Part shown: piece by piece, positions 51,322 through 59,391 of the stretch
Layout: each line of letters opens with the position of its first letter
Position numbering within the stretch: position 1 is the first letter of the stretch
Source of the DNA: Alloyangia pacifica
GTDB taxonomy: Bacteria > Pseudomonadota > Alphaproteobacteria > Rhodobacterales > Rhodobacteraceae
DNA: 64,000 nucleotides
Assembly: GCF_020524285.1 (NCBI RefSeq)
Contig: NZ_JAIVKX010000011.1
Coordinates: forward strand, 1 to 64,000
Direction: 5' to 3'
The notes under the pieces: generated by a model
Databases searched by the model: none
What the model saw: only the letters and a program-made list of their open reading frames with translations
Told to the model about the DNA's origin: nothing
Translations under genes and position numbers: made by a program

Positions 51322-51643
51322 CTAGCCGCCGGGCTTTCCGACGAGAAAACCGAAGTCACACCCCTGCTCCGCCTGCAGGATCTGCTCGTCGTAGAGCCGC
51401 GAGTAGCCCCTCTCGGCGCTGGCGCGCTGCGGCACATGCTCCTTGCGCCGCGCCTCGAGCTCGGCATCGCTCACCAGCATCTCGATCATTCTGTCCTTCA
51501 CGCTCAGCCGCACGCGGTCGCCGGTGCGCAAAAGGGCAATCGGTCCGCCCGAGGCGGCATCGGGCGAGACGTGCAGCACAATCGTGCCATAGGCCGTCCC
51601 GCTCATCCGCGCGTCCGAAATGCGCACCATGTCCTTGATCCCC
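51322..51643 (-). pseudogene. C-terminal fragment of an IlvD/Edd-family dehydratase
   Basis: The frame on the minus strand contains GIKDMVRISDARMSGTAYGT, VLHVSPDAASGGPIALLRTG and DRVRLSVKDRMIEMLV. This is the C-terminal domain of the dihydroxyacid/aldonic-acid dehydratase family (ilvD, edd, sugar-acid dehydratases). The first roughly 470 residues, with the Fe-S cysteines, are absent: homology breaks off abruptly at about 51643, where DNA belonging to an oppositely oriented GH3 gene begins. The C-terminus and stop (51322) are intact, so the gene was cut by a rearrangement rather than by slow decay. Confidence 0.85.
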
Positions 51644-51644
51644 T

Positions 51645-52241
51645 GCCGCCGCCCGCGCCGCGCTGAAGCGCCCGGAAGATGCCGAGGTCGCCACCGAAGC
51701 CTTCCGCCGCGCGCCCACCCTGATCAAGGACGTGAACAAGACGCTGCCGATCTCGCCGCGAACCCACAAGCGCGTTCTGGTGATCGAGAACGGCATTCGC
51801 AACGCGCTCTTCGGGTTCAACGTGCGCCGCCCGATGGACCTGCCCGACATGCTCGAGGTTGAGGGGTTCGAGGTACACCGCTTCGATCCGGAGACCCACG
51901 AGGGCAGCGCCTTCAACCCCGAGGAAATCGACCTCGTGCTGTATCTGATGGCGGATGAATCCCTGTTCATGAAGAGCCGCATCTACATCGACTGGTACAC
52001 CATGATGGGAGATTTCGGTCGCGCGACCGAGCGGCCGTGGCAGGACATCCCGACCGTGATGGTCGGCTTTGGACACCCGTACTTCCTCTACGATGCGCCG
52101 CGGGTGCCGACATATGTGAACGCCTATTCGACCCTGCCGGAAATGCAGCGCAGCGTGCTGGATACGCTGACCGGCCGCACGGCGTTCGAGGCAAGCTCGC
52201 CCGTCGACGCCTTCTGCGGGCAGGAGCAGGCGCTCTACTGA
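51645..52241 (+). pseudogene. C-terminal fragment of a GH3-family glycosidase
   Basis: An open frame without a natural start runs from the IlvD junction to a stop at 52239-52241. It encodes KRPEDAEVATEAFRRAPTLI then KDVNKTLPISPRTHKRVLVIE, and later GFGHPYFLYDAPRVPTYVNA. That resembles the C-terminal alpha/beta sandwich domain of NagZ-like GH3 beta-N-acetylhexosaminidases. The catalytic N-terminal barrel is missing. A GTG at 51732 could allow translation of about 170 residues, but that would lack catalytic residues. It is 70 bases upstream of the sugar-binding protein gene, so an intact ancestor probably started that operon and its loss may have changed the operon promoter. Confidence 0.78.
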
Positions 52242-52311
52242 GGCGCCGGCCCGCCCGGCGCTGCCCCGACACAGCCACAAGAAACGACCCAACCCAACAG
52301 GAGTATCCTCA

Positions 52312-53544
52312 ATGAAGCGCGTCACGTTCAGTGCCCTGCTCACCACGTCTGTCCTGGCCGTCGCAACCACTACGGCGCGGGCGCAGGAGGCGGATGTCAT
52401 CCACTGGTGGACGTCCGCCAGCGAGTCCAAGGCCGTCGCCGCCCTTGCCGAGAAGTTCGAGGCCGCCGGGGGCACCTGGTCAGACGCCGCCGTGGCCGGA
52501 ACCGACGCGGCCCGCACCGCCGTGTCGACCCGCATCCAGGCCGGCGATCCGCCCGCCGCCTTTGTCGCCTCCGCCGTGCTCGAATACCAGGACATGGCCC
52601 GCACCGGGCAGATCGCAAACCTCGATGCCGTCGCCGCCGAGATGGACTGGGAAAACACCATCCCGGCCTCGCTGCTGGACGCGGTGAAGGTTGACGGCCA
52701 CTACTGGGGCGCGCCGGTCAACATGAGCGTGAACAACTTCCTCTGGACCTCGCGGAAGGCGCTCGAAGCGATCGGCGAGACCGAGCCGCCGAAGACATGG
52801 GACGAGCTCTTCGAGATGAGCGACCGGCTGAAGGAGGTCGGCATCATCCCATATGCGCATCCGGGCAAGTGGTACTGGGATCTGAACACCTTCGGGTTCA
52901 TTCTCGCATCGCAGAGCCCAGAGGCCTTCAGCAGGTTCCATTCCCTCGACCCGGAGGTCTTCGACGATCCCGCGGTGCTCCAGGCGGCGGAAATCTACGC
53001 CAAGCTGCGGGACTATTCCGACAGCGGTGCGCCGGGGCGCGAATGGAACCTGTCGAACCAGATGGTGATGAACGGCGAGGCCGCCTTCTACCTGATGGGG
53101 GACTGGGCCAAGGGCGAGATCACCGCGGCCGGGATGACCCCCGGCGAGGAGGTCATCTGCACCGTCAGCCTCGATGACGCCCCGGCCGCGATCAGCGGCG
53201 ACGCCATGCTGTTCCCCTCGCTGGATGGCAGCACCGAACCGAGCCCGGCGCAGCTGCTGCTGGCCGAAACGCTGACCTCGGTCGACGCGCAGGTGGCGTT
53301 CAACACACTCAAGGGCTCGATGCCGGTGCGCACCGATGCGCCGACCGACAATCTCGACGCCTGCTCGCGCCTCGCGCTCGAGCACGAAAAGGCCCACGGC
53401 AGCGTCTCTGCCTATCCGGCGCTGCTCTCCGGAGACGCGGCAGGCAGCTTCGGCGACGTGCTGGGGAACTTCTGGGTCGACAGCGGGGCGACCGCCGAAG
53501 ACCTGGTCTACGAGCTTCAGGACACCGCTTCGCTGTTCAACTGA
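52312..53544 (+). CDS. CUT1-type sugar ABC substrate-binding protein
   Basis: A 410-residue periplasmic sugar receptor. It has a Sec signal (about residues 1-24, cleavage after ARA) and VIHWWTSASESKAVAALAEKF at the mature start, a pattern found in glucose/mannose and oligosaccharide receptors. Later parts are GAPVNMSVNNFLWTSRKALE, EPPKTWDELFEMSDRLKEVG and MVMNGEAAFYLMGDWAKGE. Ribosome site AGGAG precedes the ATG. It begins an operon with two permeases and an ATPase. The GH3 fragment upstream and the GH3 enzyme at 59392 suggest a glucose- or glucosamine-containing disaccharide or its monomer. Confidence 0.9.
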   Translation: MKRVTFSALLTTSVLAVATTTARAQEADVIHWWTSASESKAVAALAEKFEAAGGTWSDAAVAGTDAARTAVSTRIQAGDPPAAFVASAVLEYQDMARTGQIANLDAVAAEMDWENTIPASLLDAVKVDGHYWGAPVNMSVNNFLWTSRKALEAIGETEPPKTWDELFEMSDRLKEVGIIPYAHPGKWYWDLNTFGFILASQSPEAFSRFHSLDPEVFDDPAVLQAAEIYAKLRDYSDSGAPGREWNLSNQMVMNGEAAFYLMGDWAKGEITAAGMTPGEEVICTVSLDDAPAAISGDAMLFPSLDGSTEPSPAQLLLAETLTSVDAQVAFNTLKGSMPVRTDAPTDNLDACSRLALEHEKAHGSVSAYPALLSGDAAGSFGDVLGNFWVDSGATAEDLVYELQDTASLFN

Positions 53545-53559
53545 GCCCGCCACGCAAGC

Positions 53560-53584
53560 GCCATCCCGGCAGGACCGGGATGGC
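53560..53584 (+). terminator. Stem-loop between sugar-binding protein and permease genes
   Basis: GCCATCCCGG and CCGGGATGGC form a perfect 10-bp stem with a 5-base loop, 15 bases after the binding-protein stop. The right arm contains the ATG at 53580. A start there would be buried in the stem, which favours ATG 53604 as the true permease start. The element parallels the hairpins at 11435 and 35859. Confidence 0.65.
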
Positions 53585-53603
53585 CCAAGACGGAAGCATT
53601 TCC

Positions 53604-54485
53604 ATGCGAAGACCACTGAAACTTCTGCAGGGCCAGACGGCACTGCTGCCCGGCTGGCTGATCCTGATCGTCGCGTATATCGGCACGATCCTGTGGACGG
53701 CCCGCATCTCCTTCACCGCCTCGCGGTCGATCCCCGTGGACACGTTCGTCGGCTTCGACCAATACGCGCGCCTGTTCCGCTCGAACCGCTGGGTGCAGTC
53801 GGTTGAAAACATGCTGCTCTACGGCAGCCTCTTCATTCTCGGCTGCCTCATCATCGGCTTTCTGCTCGCCGTGCTGCTGGATCAGAAGGTGAAGGGGGAA
53901 AGCGTCTTCCGCACCATCTTTCTCTATCCCTATGCCGTGTCCTTCGTGGTCACGGGGCTGGTCTGGCAATGGGTGCTGAACCCCAGCCTCGGGCTGCAGA
54001 AGGCCGTGCGGGACCTCGGCTTCGAGAATTTCACCTTCGACTGGCTGGTGGACCGGGACCGGGCGATCTACGTGCTGACCGGCGCCGCCGTCTGGCAGGC
54101 GTCGGGCCTTGTCATGGCGCTGATGCTGGCGGGTCTGCGCGGCGTCGACGGCGATCTGTGGAAGGCCGCCCGCGTCGACGGGGCAAGCGCGCCGCGCTAC
54201 TACCTGCGGGTCGTCCTGCCACTGCTGAAACCCTCGATCTTCTCGTCGGTGGTGCTGCTCGGGGTCGCGGTGATCAAGTCCTACGACCTTGTCGTCGCCA
54301 TGACCAGCGGCGGCCCCGGCAACGCGACCGAACTGCCCGCGAAATTCATCATGGACTATCTCTTCGGGCGCCAGAACCTCGGCCTCGCCACGGCCGCGTC
54401 GGTGGTGCTTCTGGTCACGGTGATCGCCGTGCTTGCCCCCCTCGCCTACGTCCAGTCCCAGCGCGCGCGGAGGATCCGCACATGA
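53604..54485 (+). CDS. CUT1-type sugar ABC permease, first subunit
   Basis: A 293-residue inner-membrane permease (MalF/UgpA-like) with six helices. It includes IFLYPYAVSFVVTGLVWQWV and the ATPase-contact loop RVDGASAPRYYLRVVLPLLK (EAA motif). The start at 53604 has GGAAG upstream and lies outside the hairpin; 53580 is an in-frame alternative adding eight residues. Its stop overlaps the next permease start (ATGA). It forms a heterodimer with the following permease. Confidence 0.88.
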   Translation: MRRPLKLLQGQTALLPGWLILIVAYIGTILWTARISFTASRSIPVDTFVGFDQYARLFRSNRWVQSVENMLLYGSLFILGCLIIGFLLAVLLDQKVKGESVFRTIFLYPYAVSFVVTGLVWQWVLNPSLGLQKAVRDLGFENFTFDWLVDRDRAIYVLTGAAVWQASGLVMALMLAGLRGVDGDLWKAARVDGASAPRYYLRVVLPLLKPSIFSSVVLLGVAVIKSYDLVVAMTSGGPGNATELPAKFIMDYLFGRQNLGLATAASVVLLVTVIAVLAPLAYVQSQRARRIRT

Positions 54486-55381
54486 GCAGCCGCCCCCTCT
54501 TTCCCGCCCATGCCGAGGGGCCCCGGCCCGCGCGGCTGAACCTCGGGCGCCTCGCGCTCTATCTCTGCCTCATCGCTGCCGCAGCGGCCTTCCTCTTTCC
54601 GCTCTGGGTGATGGTCACAACGTCGCTCAAGGACATGGAGGCCGTCCGCAGCGGCTCGATCTTCGGCTGGCCGGCGCAGCCCTCGCTGGAGGCCTGGAAG
54701 TCCGCCTGGACAAGCGCCTGCACCGGGCTGACCTGCGAGGGCCTGCGGGGCGGCTTCGTCAACTCGCTGCTGATCCTCGTCCCCTCGGTCGCCCTGCCGG
54801 TGGCGCTTGGGGCGGTGACAGGCTACGCGCTGTCCTTCTGGCGGCCGCGCGGCGGCAAACTGCTCTTCGGCGGGCTGCTGATCGGGCTTTTCATTCCCTA
54901 TCAGGTGTTCATCTACCCGCTGGTGCGGATCCTCTCGAGCGTCGGGCTCTACGGCAATATCGGCGGCATCGTCGCGGTGCACACGATCTTTGCCATGCCG
55001 ATCATGCTGCTGCTGTTCCGCAACTACTACGCCAGCCTGCCGATGGACCTGTTCAAGGCGGCGCGCATCGACGGCGGCGGGTTCTGGACGATCTTCCGGC
55101 GCGTGGTCCTGCCGATGTCGGCGCCGATCATCGTCGTCGCGGTGATCCTGCAGGTGACCGGCGTGTGGAACGACTTCCTCTTCGGCCTGATCTTCGCCGG
55201 CTCGGACAACCTGCCGATGACCGTGCAGCTCAACAATATCGTCAACAGCGCCCGCGGCGCACAGGAATACAACGTCCAAATGGCCGCGACCATCCTGACC
55301 GCGCTGGTGCCGCTGATCGTCTACTTCTTCTCCGGGCGCTGGTTCGTTCGCGGCATCGCCGCAGGCGCCGTCAAAGGATGA
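54482..55381 (+). CDS. CUT1-type sugar ABC permease, second subunit
   Basis: A 299-residue permease (MalG/UgpE-like). It has an N-terminal FLFPLWVMVTTSLKD, FIPYQVFIYPLVRI, and the ATPase-contact loop ARIDGGGFWTIFRRVVLPMS. Its end RWFVRGIAAGAVKG is the usual C-terminus of this subunit. The start at 54482 is in an ATGA overlap with the first permease; the longer frame upstream is in the wrong context. Its stop in turn overlaps the ATPase start, so all three are translationally coupled. Confidence 0.9.
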   Translation: MSSRPLFPAHAEGPRPARLNLGRLALYLCLIAAAAAFLFPLWVMVTTSLKDMEAVRSGSIFGWPAQPSLEAWKSAWTSACTGLTCEGLRGGFVNSLLILVPSVALPVALGAVTGYALSFWRPRGGKLLFGGLLIGLFIPYQVFIYPLVRILSSVGLYGNIGGIVAVHTIFAMPIMLLLFRNYYASLPMDLFKAARIDGGGFWTIFRRVVLPMSAPIIVVAVILQVTGVWNDFLFGLIFAGSDNLPMTVQLNNIVNSARGAQEYNVQMAATILTALVPLIVYFFSGRWFVRGIAAGAVKG

Positions 55382-56475
55382 CCCCCATGTCGCAAGTTGC
55401 CATCAAGAATCTCGATATCACCTTCGGATCCAACCGGGTCATCCAGAACCTCGATCTGCAGATCGAACCTGGCGAATTCCTCGTCCTGCTCGGCGCATCG
55501 GGCTGCGGCAAGTCAACGCTGCTCAACGCGGTTGCCGGTCTTACCGACGTGGCCGGCGGCCAGATCTGGATCGGCGAGAACAATGTCACCTGGGCAGAGC
55601 CCAAGGATCGCGGCATCGGCATGGTGTTCCAGTCCTACGCGCTCTACCCGCGGATGACGGTCGAACAGAACATGTCCTTCGGGCTCGAGATGGCGCGCCA
55701 TCCCAAGGCCGAGATCCGCGAGCGCGTTGCCCGGGCCGCGAGCATGCTGCAGTTGAAGCCGCTGATGCAGCGCAGGCCCGCGGAACTCTCGGGCGGTCAG
55801 CGCCAGAGGGTCGCGATCGGGCGCGCACTGGTGCGCGACGCCGATGTCTACCTTTTCGACGAACCACTCTCGAACCTCGACGCAAAACTGCGCACCGAGC
55901 TGAGGGTCGAGCTGAAGAAGCTGCACGCGGAGCTGGGCGCGACGATGATCTACGTCACCCATGACCAGGTCGAGGCGCTGACCCTCGCCAACCGTATCGC
56001 GGTAATGCAGGGCGGCGTGATCCAGCAACTGGCCAGCCCGGACGAGATCTACCGCCGCCCGGTCAACAGGTTCGTCGCCGGGTTTGTCGGCTCGCCAGGG
56101 ATGAATTTCATCGAAGGAGAGCTTCAGCTTCGCGATGGCAAGGTTGATCTCAAGACCGCCCGCGGCAACCTGGACGTGACCCGCTACCCCTTTGCAGAGC
56201 GCCCTGAGGATGGTCGAAAAGTCACTCTCGGGCTTCGTCCCGAGCATCTCCAGCCGGAGCCGGAAGAGGGGTGGTGTCCGGCCTCGCTGACCGTGAGCGT
56301 GTACGAAAGCATGGGCGCCGATGCGCTCCTCTGTGGCGAGCTCTCAGGCGCAACGGTCTCGGTGAAGCTGCCGTCCGACTGGTCCCCGATCCCGCCGGCA
56401 GGGGCGCGGGTGACCATGTGGTACGATGCCTCCAAGGTCTCCATTTTCGACGCCGTCACGGAAAGCCGGTTGTGA
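55378..56475 (+). CDS. Sugar ABC transporter ATPase (UgpC/MsmK-like)
   Basis: A 365-residue CUT1 ATPase. Walker A GASGCGKST is near residues 39-47, the signature LSGGQRQRVAIGRAL near 137, and Walker B YLFDEPLSNLDAKLR with THDQVEAL after it. A C-terminal regulatory OB-type domain of about 120 residues includes PEDGRKVTLGLRPEHL. Start ATG 55378 overlaps the permease stop; ATG 55387 (MSQVAIKN) is an alternative closer to the usual N-terminus. It ends about 100 bases before a strong terminator. Such ATPases can serve several CUT1 importers. Confidence 0.92.
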   Translation: MTPMSQVAIKNLDITFGSNRVIQNLDLQIEPGEFLVLLGASGCGKSTLLNAVAGLTDVAGGQIWIGENNVTWAEPKDRGIGMVFQSYALYPRMTVEQNMSFGLEMARHPKAEIRERVARAASMLQLKPLMQRRPAELSGGQRQRVAIGRALVRDADVYLFDEPLSNLDAKLRTELRVELKKLHAELGATMIYVTHDQVEALTLANRIAVMQGGVIQQLASPDEIYRRPVNRFVAGFVGSPGMNFIEGELQLRDGKVDLKTARGNLDVTRYPFAERPEDGRKVTLGLRPEHLQPEPEEGWCPASLTVSVYESMGADALLCGELSGATVSVKLPSDWSPIPPAGARVTMWYDASKVSIFDAVTESRL

Positions 56476-56571
56476 CAACCTGCCCGCTGGCAAACGGATG
56501 AATTCACACCGGTTGTACTTTGGCCCGCGGCGGGTCTCCTGTTCGCAGGGTCAAGGGAGCAACCAGAACGG

Positions 56572-56606
56572 AACGCGGGCCCGCGGCATTGCCGCGGGCC
56601 CGCGTT
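56572..56606. terminator. Strong bidirectional terminator hairpin
   Basis: AACGCGGGCCCGCGGC pairs perfectly with GCCGCGGGCCCGCGTT around the 3-base loop ATT. This is a 16-bp very GC-rich stem flanked by A and T pairs. It sits between the convergent ABC ATPase (ends 56475) and the dehydrogenase (ends 56625) and is the clearest terminator-like structure in this half of the window. Confidence 0.85.
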
Positions 56607-56624
56607 AGAGGCATCGCCCGGGAT

Positions 56625-58097
56625 TTACAGGCCGCCGAAATGGAACGCCTTGGTTTCGAGGTACTCCTCGATGCCCTCCTGCGCGCCCTCGCGGCCGAGG
56701 CCGGAGGACTTGACGCCGCCGAAAGGCGCCTCGGCGTGGCTCACCGCGCCGGTGTTGAGCCCCACGAGCCCCGCCTCCAGCGCCTCGCCGAAGCGGAAGG
56801 CGCGGGCCATGTCGGTGGTGTAGAAATAGGCCGCCAACCCGAAGGGCGTGCCGTTGGCGATCGTGAGCGCCTCTGCCTCGGTCTCGAACTTGAAGATCGG
56901 GGCGACCGGGCCGAAGGTTTCCTCGGAGGCCAGCCGCATCTCCTGCGTCGCACCGGTCAGCACCACCGGATCGGCGAATTGCGCGGACAGCTCACGCGGT
57001 GCGGTGGCGCGGGCGGCGCCTTTCGACAGCGCGTCCTCGACGTGGGCGGTGATCTTGGTGATCGCGGCGGCGTTGATCATCGGACCGATGTGGGCGCCTT
57101 CCTCGGTGCCCGGCGCGACCTTCAGCGCATCGACCTTCGCCGCCAGCGCCGCGACGAAACGGTCGTGGATGCCGGATTGCACGAGGATGCGGTTGGCGCA
57201 GACGCAGGTCTGCCCGCCGTTGCGGAACTTGCTGGCCATGGCGCCTTCGACTGCCGCGTCGAGATCGGCGTCGTCGAAGACGATGAAGGGCGCGTTGCCG
57301 CCAAGCTCCAGCGACATCTTCTTCAGCGTCGGCGCGCATTGCTCGGCGAGCAGCGCGCCCACGCGCGTGGATCCGGTGAAGCTGAGCTTGCGCACCACCG
57401 GAGAAGCGGTGAGCGTCGCGCCGATCACCTCGGGGCGGCCGGTCAGCACGTTGAGCACGCCCTTCGGGATGCCCGCCCGCTCGGCCAGCACGCAGAGCGC
57501 CAGCGCCGAGTAGGGGGTGAAGTCCGAGGGCTTGATCACCATGGTGCAGCCCGCGGCGAGGCCCGGCGCCACCTTGCGGGTGATCATCGCGTTGGGGAAG
57601 TTCCACGGGGTGATGATCGCGCAGACGCCCACCGGCTCCTTCATCGCGAAGATCTTCTTGCCCGGCACCGGGCTGGGGATGATGTGGCCGTTGATCCGCC
57701 GCGCCTCTTCGGCGAACCAGCGCATGAAGGAGGCGCCGTAGAGGATCTCGCCCTTGGCTTCGGCCAGCGGCTTGCCCTGCTCGGCGGTGAGGATCAGCGC
57801 CAGATCGTCGGCGTGATCCAGCATCAACTGGTACCAGGCCATCAGCAGATCGGCGCGCTCGGCGTGGGTCCTTGTCTTCCAGGCCTTCATCGCCTGCTCG
57901 GCGGCGGCGATGGCCAGCGTGGTCTCTTCGGCAGTGCATTCGGGCATGTGGCCAAGCACGCCGCCGGTGGCGGGGTTGCTGACCTCCATGTCATCGCGGG
58001 CGATCCACTGCCCGTCGATCAGCGCCGCCTCGCGGAAGAGGTCGGGATCGCTCAGGCTGTCGCGGATGTCGGCGGCGAAGGCGGTGTGAAGGGTCAT
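56625..58097 (-). CDS. NAD(P)-dependent succinate-semialdehyde dehydrogenase-type enzyme
   Basis: A 490-residue aldehyde dehydrogenase of the GabD subgroup. It has MAWYQLMLDHADDLALILTA, ITPWNFPNAMITRKVAPGLA, FTGSTRVGALLA, the glutamate in MSLELGGNAPFIVFDDADLD and the cysteine in NGGQTCVCANRILVQ (GabD-type CVCA). The C-terminus has APFGGVKSSGLGREGAQEGI. It likely oxidises succinate or glutarate semialdehyde, or a related omega-oxo acid. It follows the tartrate-dehydrogenase-like gene by three bases on the same strand, so they form a two-gene operon. Confidence 0.9.
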   Translation of the reverse strand: MTLHTAFAADIRDSLSDPDLFREAALIDGQWIARDDMEVSNPATGGVLGHMPECTAEETTLAIAAAEQAMKAWKTRTHAERADLLMAWYQLMLDHADDLALILTAEQGKPLAEAKGEILYGASFMRWFAEEARRINGHIIPSPVPGKKIFAMKEPVGVCAIITPWNFPNAMITRKVAPGLAAGCTMVIKPSDFTPYSALALCVLAERAGIPKGVLNVLTGRPEVIGATLTASPVVRKLSFTGSTRVGALLAEQCAPTLKKMSLELGGNAPFIVFDDADLDAAVEGAMASKFRNGGQTCVCANRILVQSGIHDRFVAALAAKVDALKVAPGTEEGAHIGPMINAAAITKITAHVEDALSKGAARATAPRELSAQFADPVVLTGATQEMRLASEETFGPVAPIFKFETEAEALTIANGTPFGLAAYFYTTDMARAFRFGEALEAGLVGLNTGAVSHAEAPFGGVKSSGLGREGAQEGIEEYLETKAFHFGGL

Positions 58098-58100
58098 GGC

Positions 58101-59147
58101 TCAGGCCTCCAGGGCGGCGATGACGGCCGCGGTGATCTCGTCGGTGGTATTGAGGCCCGGGCGGATGCCGATGCCCTTGGCGGTGGCCGCCTCGATGGCG
58201 CTCAGCACGGCGGCGGAGGCCTCTGCCTCGCCGAGATGCTCGAGCATCTGCGCGCCGGACCAGATCGCGGCGATCGGGTTGGCGATGTTCTTGCCGGCGA
58301 TATCCGGCGCCGAGCCATGCACCGGCTCGAACATCGACGGCGCCGAGCGATCCGGGTTGATATTGGCCGAGGCGGCAAAGCCCAGCCCACCCTGGATCGC
58401 CGCGCCGAGGTCGGTGAGGATGTCGCCGAAGAGGTTCGAGGCCACCACAACATCCAGATCCTGCGGTGCCATCACCATCTTCGCGGCCATGGCGTCGATG
58501 TGCATGTGGCTGACGGTGACATCGGGGTATTCGGCGGCCAGCTCGCGCGTCACCTCGTTCCAGAACACCATCGAGTATTTCTGCGCGTTGGATTTGGTCA
58601 CCGAGGTCAGGTGCCCCCGCCGCGCGCGGGCCTGCTCGAAGCCGAAGCGCAGGATCCGCTCGACGCCGGCGCGGGTGAAGACCGAGGTCTCGACCGCCAC
58701 CTCGTTGTCCTTGCCCTCGTGCACGCGCCCCCCGGCGCCGGAATATTCGCCTTCGGTGTTCTCGCGGATGCAGAGGATGTCGAAACCTTCCGCCTTCAGC
58801 GGCCCTTCGACGCCCGGCAGCAGCCGGTGCGGGCGGATGTTGGCGTATTGGTTGAACGCCTTGCGGATCGGCAGCAGCAGCCCGTGCAGCGAGACCGAGT
58901 CCGGCACGGTGGCGGGCCAGCCCACCGCGCCCAGATAGATCGCATCAAACCCGCGCAGCGTCTCGATCCCGTCCTCGGGCATCATCGTCCCGTGTTCGAG
59001 GTAATACGCGCAGGACCACGGGAAGTTCTCGCTCTCCAGCGCAAAGCCGAAGCGGCTGGCGGCCGCCCCCATTACCTGCATCGCGGCATCGGTCACATCG
59101 ACGCCGATTCCGTCACCGGGGATCAGCGCGAGCTTGTAGGTGGTCAT
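58101..59147 (-). CDS. Tartrate dehydrogenase/isopropylmalate dehydrogenase-like enzyme
   Basis: A 348-residue beta-decarboxylating dehydrogenase family member. It has LALIPGDGIGVDVTDAAMQV, ILCIRENTEGEYSGAGG, VTKSNAQKYSMVFWNEV and DILTDLGAAIQGGLGFAAS. The phosphorylated-type substrate loop and the NTEGEYSG pattern match tartrate dehydrogenases (TtuC, YeaU) better than LeuB. It oxidises tartrate or malate-type hydroxydiacids with NAD and a divalent metal. It is the first gene of a two-gene operon with the semialdehyde dehydrogenase. The 244 bases upstream, shared with the GH3 gene on the other strand, show no clear operator. Confidence 0.87.
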   Translation of the reverse strand: MTTYKLALIPGDGIGVDVTDAAMQVMGAAASRFGFALESENFPWSCAYYLEHGTMMPEDGIETLRGFDAIYLGAVGWPATVPDSVSLHGLLLPIRKAFNQYANIRPHRLLPGVEGPLKAEGFDILCIRENTEGEYSGAGGRVHEGKDNEVAVETSVFTRAGVERILRFGFEQARARRGHLTSVTKSNAQKYSMVFWNEVTRELAAEYPDVTVSHMHIDAMAAKMVMAPQDLDVVVASNLFGDILTDLGAAIQGGLGFAASANINPDRSAPSMFEPVHGSAPDIAGKNIANPIAAIWSGAQMLEHLGEAEASAAVLSAIEAATAKGIGIRPGLNTTDEITAAVIAALEA

Positions 59148-59391
59148 GTGAGTCTCCTGGAACTGGTCGTTGCGGAAAATGTCGCGCGAAAGCGGAGGGA
59201 TGTGCTGCTATTTGCGTCGGTGGCACAGCACAAAATACTCCCAGCCGGGGGTGCCTGCGCAGAAGATTGCGTATGTCGTCCAGAGCGCTTCCGCGGAGGC
59301 TCCGGAGATTGATCAGCCCTGCCGCATGTGCTCGGTTCAGGGCATTGGCTGCCCGCCGATACCCCCGTTCTTCCTCCCGAGAGACCCCGAC

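Noticed and set aside
56520-59312. A 930-codon open frame on the plus strand opposite the two dehydrogenase genes
   Set aside because: It is exactly antisense to two well-supported genes and its translation is low-complexity, rich in R, G, H and A, with no family motif. GC-rich codon bias creates such long shadow frames.
59170-59391. In-frame N-terminal extension of the GH3 beta-glucosidase
   Set aside because: The 74 extra codons show no GH3 similarity or signal peptide, and family homology begins right after the ATG at 59392.
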